Below are positions 7,919-14,142 of a stretch of DNA of 14,142 nt, piece after piece. The DNA lies in assembly GCA_014859615.1 (NCBI GenBank), contig JACUTX010000051.1, positions 1-14,142 of the forward strand. The letters are read 5' to 3'. This DNA is from Desulfuromonadales bacterium. GTDB taxonomy: Bacteria; Desulfobacterota; Desulfuromonadia; Desulfuromonadales; UBA2294. Numbering within the stretch: position 1 is the stretch's first letter; every line of letters starts with the position of its first letter. A program made the translations under genes and the position numbers. A model generated the notes under the pieces. It was given only the letters and a program-made list of their open reading frames with translations. It did no database searches and had not been told where the DNA came from.

Positions 7919-9727
7919 ATGCGCATTTTAATGATCCGACTGTTTTCTGCTCTCATCTTTCTTCTTCTTTCAATAGCGCCTGTTTGCGGGTTCGGCGGCG
8001 GAGGGAGTCCCTCTGCGGCCGGTTCAGAGACCCCGGTTGTGACCGGGAAGATGAAAGCGTTGACGATTGCGGTTCGCAAAGAAGGGACAAATGAGCTTCT
8101 GCAGGTTCCACTCTTCTCTGAAAAATATGCGCAGTTGCCGGTGGCAAAGGTGAATGACGAACCGATCACCCTGAAAAAATTTTCGCTCGAACTGGCATCA
8201 ATGCATACCGGGATGGCTGAAAAAGAGACACCGGGAAGGCAGAGTTTCACAACACTGCTCGACCGGCTGATTACCATCAAACTGATCAAGCAAGAAGCGC
8301 TCAATATCGGTTTTGATCGGACCCCTGCGGTTCAGAGCCAGATCGAAACCTTTGCTTTGACAACCATGATCAAACAGCTCCTTGCTGGCCAGCTTGAGGA
8401 GCTTAAGGTCGATATGACTGAGGTCGACGAATTGTATCAGCAGATGGCGATCGAGGCACGCCTGCTCGCGTATAAAGTCTTTGCCCAGGCCGACGCCGAG
8501 ACGCTGCTGGCCGGGGCCCGTTCCGGTGGCGACTTTAAACAGCTTGCAGATAGATTGGTTGCGGCACAAAAAGCTGAAGGGGGAGAAGCTTTGGAATATG
8601 CCCGTTTGAATGATCTCCTTCCGGCCGTGGCCCAGGCGGCTTATGGGTTGAAAAAGGGGGAGGTCAGTGAAATTTTCAAAGAAGGAAACAATTTCATGCT
8701 GTTCAGACTGGAGGATAAGCGGGTGTTTGAAGATCCGGTCATCCGTCAGGTGGCTGCGGATAAGATTTTTCAACAGCAGGCCAATAAGAAGCAGCTGGAA
8801 TACCTCAATTCCCTGGAGAAAACGTACGCAACGTACGATCTTGAGGCGGAAGAAGCTCTTGATTTTGCCCGAATAGCAAAAGAGAGCCCAGAGGCGAAAG
8901 GATCAGAGGTTCTCGCCCGCCTGGGGAAGGATCAACGCCCGGTCGTCACAATGACCAATGGCCAGGAGACGGTCGTCTTTACCGTCGCCGATATTGCCAA
9001 AAAACTCGAATCGACCCTTTACCACGGTGCGGATAAGATCATCGAGCCGAAAATTCTCGACAAAGAAAAAGGGACGGTCATCCGTAACAAAGTCGTCGCG
9101 GTCACCGGAAGAATGGCAGCGCAGGCACAGGAAATCGACAAATCAGAAGTTTATCTTGAAAAACTGCAGGCGTTTGAAGATCAGGTGCTGTTTGACACCT
9201 TCATCGCCAAGGCGGTGGTGCCGGGGATTACAGTCCCGGAAGAAGACGCCAAACGCTACTACTACAACCATCTGGAAGATTTTTCGTCACCTCTTATGCT
9301 TAAAATGAAAAGTCTGGTTTACGCTGAAGAGCAGCAGGCGCGTGAGGCGCTCAGCAAGCTTCAGTCCGGCAGCGACTTTAAATGGGTCTCGGCCAACGTG
9401 ACCGGATTGGCTGACCCCGACAATAGAGCGATTCTCAGCTTCGACGACAGTCTCCTTTCGGTGACCGCCCTCCCCGAGGATCTGCATGAACTCGTCGAAG
9501 AGGCAAGACAGGGTGATCTGTTTCTCTACGCCGGGCCAGAGAACCTCTATTATGTGTTGTTGGTTGAGACCGCTTATGAGCCGAAAGCCAAGCTTTATGC
9601 TGATGTCCGGCAGGAGGCGGGTCAGATCATTTATGCACGGAAGATTGATGAGGCGCTCAAAGAGTGGGTCCGCAAGCTGAAAGAAGCTTACGAAACAAAA
9701 ATATTTATCGTCGACGAAAAAATCTAA
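7919..9727 (+). CDS. SurA/parvulin-like periplasmic peptidyl-prolyl isomerase or chaperone
   Basis: This 602-residue protein starts at the ATG at 7919. An N-terminal signal (residues 1-24) ends near APVCG; a cysteine at 23 is present but the residues before it (APV) are not a good lipobox, so export by signal peptidase I is as likely as lipidation. Residues about 73-180 begin with VAKVNDEPITLKKF and continue with LLDRLITIKLIKQEA, the N-terminal chaperone layout of SurA/PrsA-type parvulins. Residues about 182-273 fit a PpiC-type rotamase (GGDFKQLADRL, GEALEYARLNDLLPAVAQ, LKKGEVSEIF). Residues about 456-556 resemble a second, more degenerate one (REALSKLQSGSDFKW, LPEDLHELVEEARQGD). Both lack clear catalytic histidines, so it may act mainly as a holdase. 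Its place between the barrel/lipoprotein genes and the cytochromes suggests that it folds the barrel or holds apocytochromes before haem attachment. Confident as SurA-like; client inferred. Confidence 0.75.
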   Translation: MRILMIRLFSALIFLLLSIAPVCGFGGGGSPSAAGSETPVVTGKMKALTIAVRKEGTNELLQVPLFSEKYAQLPVAKVNDEPITLKKFSLELASMHTGMAEKETPGRQSFTTLLDRLITIKLIKQEALNIGFDRTPAVQSQIETFALTTMIKQLLAGQLEELKVDMTEVDELYQQMAIEARLLAYKVFAQADAETLLAGARSGGDFKQLADRLVAAQKAEGGEALEYARLNDLLPAVAQAAYGLKKGEVSEIFKEGNNFMLFRLEDKRVFEDPVIRQVAADKIFQQQANKKQLEYLNSLEKTYATYDLEAEEALDFARIAKESPEAKGSEVLARLGKDQRPVVTMTNGQETVVFTVADIAKKLESTLYHGADKIIEPKILDKEKGTVIRNKVVAVTGRMAAQAQEIDKSEVYLEKLQAFEDQVLFDTFIAKAVVPGITVPEEDAKRYYYNHLEDFSSPLMLKMKSLVYAEEQQAREALSKLQSGSDFKWVSANVTGLADPDNRAILSFDDSLLSVTALPEDLHELVEEARQGDLFLYAGPENLYYVLLVETAYEPKAKLYADVRQEAGQIIYARKIDEALKEWVRKLKEAYETKIFIVDEKI

Positions 9728-9728
9728 T

Positions 9729-9757
9729 TTGACGAGGTAGCCTGTTGGTTCTATCTG
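9729..9757 (+). promoter_or_regulatory. Possible weak sigma70-type promoter before the cytochrome genes
   Basis: The 69 bp between the parvulin-like gene and the 26-haem cytochrome hold TTGACG (9729-9734), 17 bp, then TATCTG (9752-9757). The -35 matches the consensus at five of six bases, the -10 at only three. It could give the cytochromes extra expression. Chance is quite possible, and the gap holds no terminator-like hairpin. Confidence 0.2.
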
Positions 9758-9784
9758 TTTAGCGTTTCAATGCATAGCAAAAAT

Positions 9785-9788
9785 GGAG
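9785..9788 (+). promoter_or_regulatory. Ribosome binding site fixing the start of the 26-haem cytochrome
   Basis: GGAG lies 8 bp before the ATG at 9797. The earlier in-frame ATG at 9770 has no such site, and starting there would add nine mostly polar residues before the signal peptide. Confidence 0.6.
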
Positions 9789-9796
9789 TGGTCATA

Positions 9797-11782
9797 ATGA
9801 CAAGAACCTCTGGACTGTTGAAGTTGACTTTGGTCTTTACCTTGATGTTTTGCTCTCTACTTGTGCTGCAGTGGTTCTCTCCCGACGAGAGTTCTGCGGC
9901 CCGCAAATTCAAGCGCAAAGAGTGTTCCGAATGCCATACCGATTTTTCCGACAAATACAGCAAGATGAAAAATCAGCACCCCGGCATGAAGAATGATAAG
10001 TGTGAGGAGTGTCACCTCTCACACGGTATTGTCGGAAAGTTGCTCCTGGTCGAAGAAGGGAACAAGCTCTGTTTCCGTTGCCACAAGCAGGAAGATTTCA
10101 ACCTGGACAAAAAAACCGGGGTACACACCGTATTGCGGCGGGGAAAATGCTCCTCCTGCCACAACCCCCATGCTTCGGATGCAGCCAACCTGCTGACGGA
10201 CGATGGGGAAAAGATGTGCTTCAAATGCCATCAAAAAGAGAGCTACCAGAAAAAAGTCGTCCACGGCATTATCAAAGACGAAGGGTGCCGGTCCTGTCAT
10301 CAGCCGCACTATTCCGAGCACCCGGATCTGCTCACCATGGCACCGGAAAGTCTATGCCTCTTTTGCCACGACAGCAAGGACTCAGCCTTCAGAAAAAGCC
10401 ATGGCGGCTACCCGGTCACCAAGGCAGATTGCACGACCTGCCATAATCCCCATAGTTCGGATAATGATAATCTGCTCAAGGGGAGCCTGCACAGCCCGGT
10501 GGCTGAGGGGGAATGTGATTCCTGCCATAATACCGCCACCGGCAAAGAGCCGTTTGGCTTGAATACCGACGCAGCAGAGCTCTGCCTCACCTGCCACGAC
10601 AACGCGTCAATGGCTGGTGACGGTCCCATCCAGCACGACCCTTTTGTTTCTGCCGACTGTCTCTCCTGTCATGACCCGCATGCTTCGGAACAGAAAAAAC
10701 TGCTGGTCGCGGCAGGGAACAATCTCTGTTTCAACTGTCATGAAGATACCACCAAGTCGGTCCGTTTTCCGCATGCTCCGATCCAAAGTGAAGCGGGGTG
10801 TCTCTCCTGCCACGCCCCCCACTCCGCTCCCTACTCCGGACTGGTGAATAAAACCGATGGAGACCTCTGTTACGACTGTCATGAAGCGACCCGCAAAACC
10901 GCGGCGAAAAACAAGATTCCACACGACCCGTTCAGAGAAAATATGTGTACCAACTGTCATAATCCGCACGGTTCCAGCGCCAAAAATATCCTGGCCGGAC
11001 GTGCGGATGACATCTGCTATGGGTGCCATACCGGTCTCGAGAGTGCGTTCCAGAAAAAAAATCTCCACAAACCGGTCCAGAGCGGGAATTGTACCGCCTG
11101 CCATCTTGGTCACGGTGCGGACAACAATCTGTTCCTTAAGGCGAAAGGGGAGGCGCTCTGCATCAACTGCCACGCAAAGACCCTTTTCCAGGACGAGTCG
11201 GCAGTTATTCACAGCCCCTATGAGGAAGGGGATTGTCTGACCTGCCACAACCCTCATGCGAGTGATTATGAGGGAGTGATCACAGAACCACAGCGATCGC
11301 TCTGTCTGAGTTGTCATGACGATTTTGAGGAGCGGATGTCGTCAGGTCCGAGCAAACACCAGCCGGCCGCAGACGGTCACTGTTCCAAGTGTCACAACCC
11401 GCATCAGGCAAAACTCGGCTCCCTGCTGCAGGCACAGAGCCCTGATCTTTGTCTGGCCTGTCACACCGTCCTCAAAACAAGAATGACAGAAGAAAAAACC
11501 CATTCACCGGCCGAAAGGGATTGCCAACGCTGCCATCAGCCGCACTCGGCAAGCAACATGAAGCTTTTGAAGCTGCCGCTGCAAACGCTCTGTGCAGAGT
11601 GTCATGACCCGGCCCAAGAGACGTTCCAGAAAGCGCATATTTCAATTGCGGCCGCAGGGTTGAACTGCATGAGTTGTCATGATCCTCATGCTTCGAAGGA
11701 TCCTAACTTTTTCAAACCGACCATGCATGCACCCTTCGCGTCTAAATCATGCGATGCGTGCCACATTGTTGAGAATCAATAA
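9797..11782 (+). CDS. 26-haem c-type cytochrome, doubled-CXXCH family
   Basis: This 661-residue protein carries an N-terminal signal (hydrophobic core about residues 7-26, likely cleavage near ESSA, residue 34), so it is exported and has haem attached in the periplasm by the cytochrome c maturation system. Twenty-six CXXCH motifs run from residue 43 to 656, about one per 24 residues, all with the standard two-residue spacing. Most alternate between a CXXCH-x-PH-[AGS]-S type (doubled CXXCH family) and an LCxxCH type. A histidine in an HxP context usually precedes the PH-type haem by 7-10 residues, which gives about two histidines per haem and fits bis-His ligation. Haems 9 and 26 break the alternation and lack the PH. 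There is no lipobox, so it is probably periplasmic or secreted rather than membrane-anchored. The stop is followed 10 bp later by the 16-haem gene. Role: electron transfer over long distance, possibly extracellular. Confidence 0.93.
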   Translation: MTRTSGLLKLTLVFTLMFCSLLVLQWFSPDESSAARKFKRKECSECHTDFSDKYSKMKNQHPGMKNDKCEECHLSHGIVGKLLLVEEGNKLCFRCHKQEDFNLDKKTGVHTVLRRGKCSSCHNPHASDAANLLTDDGEKMCFKCHQKESYQKKVVHGIIKDEGCRSCHQPHYSEHPDLLTMAPESLCLFCHDSKDSAFRKSHGGYPVTKADCTTCHNPHSSDNDNLLKGSLHSPVAEGECDSCHNTATGKEPFGLNTDAAELCLTCHDNASMAGDGPIQHDPFVSADCLSCHDPHASEQKKLLVAAGNNLCFNCHEDTTKSVRFPHAPIQSEAGCLSCHAPHSAPYSGLVNKTDGDLCYDCHEATRKTAAKNKIPHDPFRENMCTNCHNPHGSSAKNILAGRADDICYGCHTGLESAFQKKNLHKPVQSGNCTACHLGHGADNNLFLKAKGEALCINCHAKTLFQDESAVIHSPYEEGDCLTCHNPHASDYEGVITEPQRSLCLSCHDDFEERMSSGPSKHQPAADGHCSKCHNPHQAKLGSLLQAQSPDLCLACHTVLKTRMTEEKTHSPAERDCQRCHQPHSASNMKLLKLPLQTLCAECHDPAQETFQKAHISIAAAGLNCMSCHDPHASKDPNFFKPTMHAPFASKSCDACHIVENQ

Positions 11783-11792
11783 AGGTGCCGAT

Positions 11793-13067
11793 ATGAGACT
11801 TCGAAAAATTTCTATTGCAATAGTCGTGCTGAGTTTAACGCTCTGTTTTTCTGTAGCGATCGCTCAGGCCGAGGGTCGATTCAAACTCAAGGCAGGCGCC
11901 AAGGGGAAGCTCTGCTTGAGCTGTCACATTGAGTTCAGTGCCAAAATGAAGCAGAAACATATTCATACGCCGCTGGCCGAGGGAGACTGTTCCGGCTGCC
12001 ATAATCCGCACGCTTCAAATCACAGCCTGCTGATGAATGGAGACGCAGACGCAATCTGCTACAACTGTCATGATCAGGTTGTCCCAGAGAATGCAAAGAG
12101 CGTTCACAAGGTCGTGGCTGAGGGGGGGTGTGTTTCCTGTCACGACCCGCACACTTCACCCTACCCGGCCAATCTGGTCAAAGGCGGGAGTGACCTCTGC
12201 TTCAGTTGCCATGAAGAGCTGGGCAAGAAGATTGCCACCAATAAATTCAGTCATGCACCGGTCAAGAAGAACTGTTTGACCTGTCACACTCCGCATGCTT
12301 CCGAAAAGAACGCCCGACTGCTGAAAACCGAGGAACCCGGTTTGTGTCTCGGTTGTCACAAAATAGAGAGCAGCGGCTTCAAAACTCGGCATTTGAATTA
12401 CCCGGTGGGACAAAAGCGCTGTTCTTCCTGTCATGATCCGCATGGTTCAAATAACGGTGCGATTCTGGCGGATAATGTGCATGAGCCGATCACGAAAAAG
12501 ATGTGCAACCAGTGTCACAACGAGGCGAATTCTGCTCAGCCGTTTGCTGTGAAAAAGGATGGCTTCGAACTCTGTCAGGGGTGCCATTATGAGATGATTA
12601 ACGAGACCTTCGGCAAGGATCAGATTCACGGGCCATTGCTGGACAAAACAGGGTGTATTAACTGCCACACCCCGCATGCGTCATCAGAGCCAGGCCTGCT
12701 GCGCGGATCGATGCTCGAGGTTTGCGGTGCCTGCCATGCGGACACTCTGGCCCGACAGGGGCGTTCCCTGACCAAGCATCAACCGGTCAGCGACGGGGAA
12801 TGCACCGCCTGCCATGAGCCACACGCTTCAAATAACAAGTTTATGCAAAACAAGCCGACCAACATTGAGACCTGTGGTCAATGCCATAACTATCAGACCC
12901 ATTCGACCCACCCGATCGGCATCGAGGTTATCGACCCGCGCAACGGCAACATCTCGCTCGATTGCCTCAGTTGCCATCGAAGCCATGGCACGGAATACAA
13001 GAATTTCTTGTATACCCCGGATGTTCAATCACTCTGTGTGATGTGTCACACCCAGTATCGGAGATAA
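11793..13067 (+). CDS. 16-haem c-type cytochrome, doubled-CXXCH family
   Basis: This 424-residue protein starts at the ATG at 11793, preceded by AAAGGTG at 11781-11787. The frame is open upstream to an ATG at 11679, but that part overlaps the preceding cytochrome gene and is not a signal sequence. The signal peptide ends in AQA (residue 26), a clear signal peptidase I site with no lipobox. Sixteen CXXCH motifs span residues 41 to 419. The order of motif types (LC type, PH type, alternating, then a single unpaired haem at 9) is identical to that of the 26-haem protein through haem 13, and the region around haem 9 is alike in both (MCNQCHNEANSAQPF here, ECDSCHNTATGKEPF there). The two are thus paralogues. 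Haem 14 is a second unpaired haem followed by THSTHP, and the tail ends CVMCHTQYRR. It is probably a partner of the 26-haem protein in the same electron-transfer route. Confidence 0.93.
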   Translation: MRLRKISIAIVVLSLTLCFSVAIAQAEGRFKLKAGAKGKLCLSCHIEFSAKMKQKHIHTPLAEGDCSGCHNPHASNHSLLMNGDADAICYNCHDQVVPENAKSVHKVVAEGGCVSCHDPHTSPYPANLVKGGSDLCFSCHEELGKKIATNKFSHAPVKKNCLTCHTPHASEKNARLLKTEEPGLCLGCHKIESSGFKTRHLNYPVGQKRCSSCHDPHGSNNGAILADNVHEPITKKMCNQCHNEANSAQPFAVKKDGFELCQGCHYEMINETFGKDQIHGPLLDKTGCINCHTPHASSEPGLLRGSMLEVCGACHADTLARQGRSLTKHQPVSDGECTACHEPHASNNKFMQNKPTNIETCGQCHNYQTHSTHPIGIEVIDPRNGNISLDCLSCHRSHGTEYKNFLYTPDVQSLCVMCHTQYRR

Positions 13068-13070
13068 GCT

Positions 13071-13967
13071 ATGCGACTATTATTAATTGGAACATCAGCT
13101 CTCATATTTCTTGGCGGCGCACCAGTCGACGTTGATGCCGCCAGCATCAAACATCTGAAATCAATTTATGTCGATCAGGAGGGGGGGCGGTTGGCGCTCC
13201 CGAAAGGGGTCACTTGCGATGACAAGACGGTGGTGGTTGCCGATACCGGCAATGCCCGGCTTGCCGTTTTTTCCTGGGAAGCACAAATATTAACGCCAAA
13301 ATCGGTGCTGCCGTTGGCAGGAATCAAACCCGGAATCATTCAGATGAACTCCCGCGGCGAGCTCTTCCTGCTCGATGGAAAGACTCGAACAATTAAAAAA
13401 ATAGGCGCAGATGGATTGCTAGCGGGAGAACTGAAACCGACAAAGCTGCCAGATTCCAGGCCGTTTATCCCCCGCAGTTTCCGTATAGATCATCAGGACA
13501 ACTTTTATCTGCTCGATCTCTTTTCTGCCCGGATTTTGATTCTGGACGCAACAGGTCAATTCCTGAGACAGATCCCGTTCCCTACCGAAATTGGATACAT
13601 TTCAGACCTTGAGATCAATAAAAGAGGCACTCTTTATCTGCTCGACAGTGTCGCCGGCGCAATTTATACGGCAGAACAGGGGGAGAAATCGTTCGCGATT
13701 TTAAGCCAAGGACTAAAAGAATATATGAATTTTCCGACTCACCTGGCCGTTGACAGGCAGGATACGATCTATCTCTCTGACCAGTATGGGAGTGGACTGG
13801 TACTGGTGGGTCCGGACGGAAGCTTTCTCGGACGTAAATTCAGTATGGGTTGGGAGGATGGTCAATTCAATTATCCGACGCAGATTTGTATCGATGGGCA
13901 GAATAGACTGTTTGTCGCCGACAAGAACAACAGTCGGGTTCAGGTGTTCAGTCTACAGGAGGAGTAA
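13071..13967 (+). CDS. NHL-repeat beta-propeller protein, exported
   Basis: This 298-residue protein starts 3 bp after the 16-haem stop, with GGAG at 13060-13063 inside the last codons of that gene, so the two are translationally coupled. The N-terminal signal has a probable cleavage after VDA (residue 23). The mature part shows NHL repeats: LALPKGVTCD...VVVADTGNARLAVF, FIPRSFRIDHQDNFYLLD, FPTHLAVDRQDTIYLSDQYG, and FNYPTQICIDG...LFVADKNNSRVQVFS, which together fit a six-bladed propeller filling the whole protein. NHL propellers are often encoded beside large cytochromes in Geobacter-type bacteria; there they are thought to act in contacts or assembly, but their exact role is not established. 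No haem motif or membrane anchor is present. It is the last substantial gene before the terminator at 14070. Confidence 0.88.
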   Translation: MRLLLIGTSALIFLGGAPVDVDAASIKHLKSIYVDQEGGRLALPKGVTCDDKTVVVADTGNARLAVFSWEAQILTPKSVLPLAGIKPGIIQMNSRGELFLLDGKTRTIKKIGADGLLAGELKPTKLPDSRPFIPRSFRIDHQDNFYLLDLFSARILILDATGQFLRQIPFPTEIGYISDLEINKRGTLYLLDSVAGAIYTAEQGEKSFAILSQGLKEYMNFPTHLAVDRQDTIYLSDQYGSGLVLVGPDGSFLGRKFSMGWEDGQFNYPTQICIDGQNRLFVADKNNSRVQVFSLQEE

Positions 13968-14026
13968 TGATGATTTGGGATCAGGAAGCAAAGTATAATG
14001 AAAGACGTGCCAAGCTCCTAAAATGA
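13967..14026 (+). CDS. Possible 19-residue peptide gene after the NHL gene
   Basis: An ATGATG starts in the last base of the NHL stop codon (TAATG overlap) and is preceded by AGGAGG at 13957-13962, the best Shine-Dalgarno sequence in the window. The frame reads MMIWDQEAKYNERRAKLLK, then TGA at 14024-14026. The peptide is charged, with no signal or membrane segment. It may be a real small protein, the decayed start of a lost gene, or chance. No family is recognised. Confidence 0.25.
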   Translation: MMIWDQEAKYNERRAKLLK

Positions 14027-14069
14027 CAATTGACGCAAATAGAATCCTCTTGGCTCTAAAAGTAATAAA

Positions 14070-14101
14070 AAAAGGCCGCCGGTGAAAACCGGCGGCCTTT
14101 T
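14070..14101. terminator. Rho-independent terminator, probably bidirectional
   Basis: A perfect inverted repeat has arms AAAGGCCGCCGGT (14071-14083) and ACCGGCGGCCTTT (14088-14100), one further A-T pair outside, and a GAAA tetraloop at 14084-14087. An A-run precedes it and a T-run follows, so it can work on both strands. It ends the cytochrome operon and sits about 20 bp from the likely end of a convergent gene. Confidence 0.93.
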
Positions 14102-14121
14102 GATCTTTATCGTATTGTGAT

Positions 14122-14142
14122 TTAACCGATCTTTTCCTGACG
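14122..14142 (-). CDS. Possible C-terminal end of a convergent gene
   Basis: Read on the minus strand from the window edge, one frame gives RQEKIG followed by TAA at 14122-14124, about 20 bp before the bidirectional terminator. Position and spacing fit the end of a convergent gene, but six residues cannot identify it, and another frame is also open here. Confidence 0.25.
   Translation of the reverse strand, partial: RQEKIG

Noticed and set aside
7854..9796. A GEMM-type cyclic-dinucleotide riboswitch, known to control some Geobacter cytochrome genes.
   Set aside because: The gaps at 7854-7918 and 9728-9796 are too short and show no GEMM-like conserved stems. If one exists it would lie upstream of the window.
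11054..11061. Run of eight A's in the 26-haem gene as a possible frameshift.
   Set aside because: The reading frame and the regular CXXCH spacing continue unchanged on both sides, so no frameshift is present.
10607..11317. Long open frame of 236 residues on the minus strand.
   Set aside because: It runs antisense across the haem-motif region of the 26-haem gene. The repeated Cys/His codons keep the opposite frame open, and it has no plausible ribosome site or domain.
9923..13049. Regularly spaced short DNA repeats resembling a CRISPR array.
   Set aside because: They are CXXCH and CXXCHNPHAS codons in two open reading frames, with variable spacing and sequence; no constant direct repeat.

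Overview
The window looks like part of a chromosome from a dissimilatory metal- or electrode-respiring deltaproteobacterium, in the Geobacter/Desulfuromonas/Pelobacter style (Desulfuromonadota). This is an inference. It rests on two very large cytochromes of the doubled-CXXCH type (26 and 16 haem motifs), NHL and YVTN propellers, an outer-membrane beta-barrel, lipoproteins and a parvulin-type chaperone, all on one strand and tightly packed.

Layout, all on the + strand: (1) 1-752, the C-terminal part of a YVTN-type beta-propeller whose start lies outside the window; (2) 756-2930, an outer-membrane beta-barrel of 724 aa with a discoidin-like insertion; (3) 2999-3574, a small lipoprotein with a CsgG/LpoB/GNA1162-like domain; (4) 3546-7853, a giant lipoprotein with eleven 95-residue beta-sandwich repeats followed by two more CsgG/GNA1162-like domains; (5) 7919-9727, a SurA/parvulin-like periplasmic chaperone; (6) 9797-11782, a 26-haem c-type cytochrome; (7) 11793-13067, a 16-haem c-type cytochrome that shares its haem register; (8) 13071-13967, an NHL-repeat propeller. 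A possible 19-residue peptide gene follows. A perfect stem-loop terminator at 14070-14101 closes the unit and probably also serves a convergent gene ending near 14122.

Gaps between genes are 3 to about 70 bp, two junctions overlap, and no strong terminator is visible before 14070. The set is therefore most simply one operon, perhaps with a second promoter before the cytochromes. Every complete product has an export signal and none looks cytoplasmic. The plausible joint role is a trans-envelope electron route: a barrel in the outer membrane, 42 haems in two exported cytochromes, long lipoprotein spacers or scaffolds, propellers for protein-protein contacts, and a dedicated folding factor. The chemistry (multihaem c-type, bis-His capable) can be read directly from the sequence. 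The assembly into a conduit or extracellular filament is inference.

The features least like well-described porin-cytochrome loci are the rod-like 11-repeat lipoprotein fused to two CsgG-like domains, the third copy of that domain in the adjacent lipoprotein, and the barrel's globular insertion.
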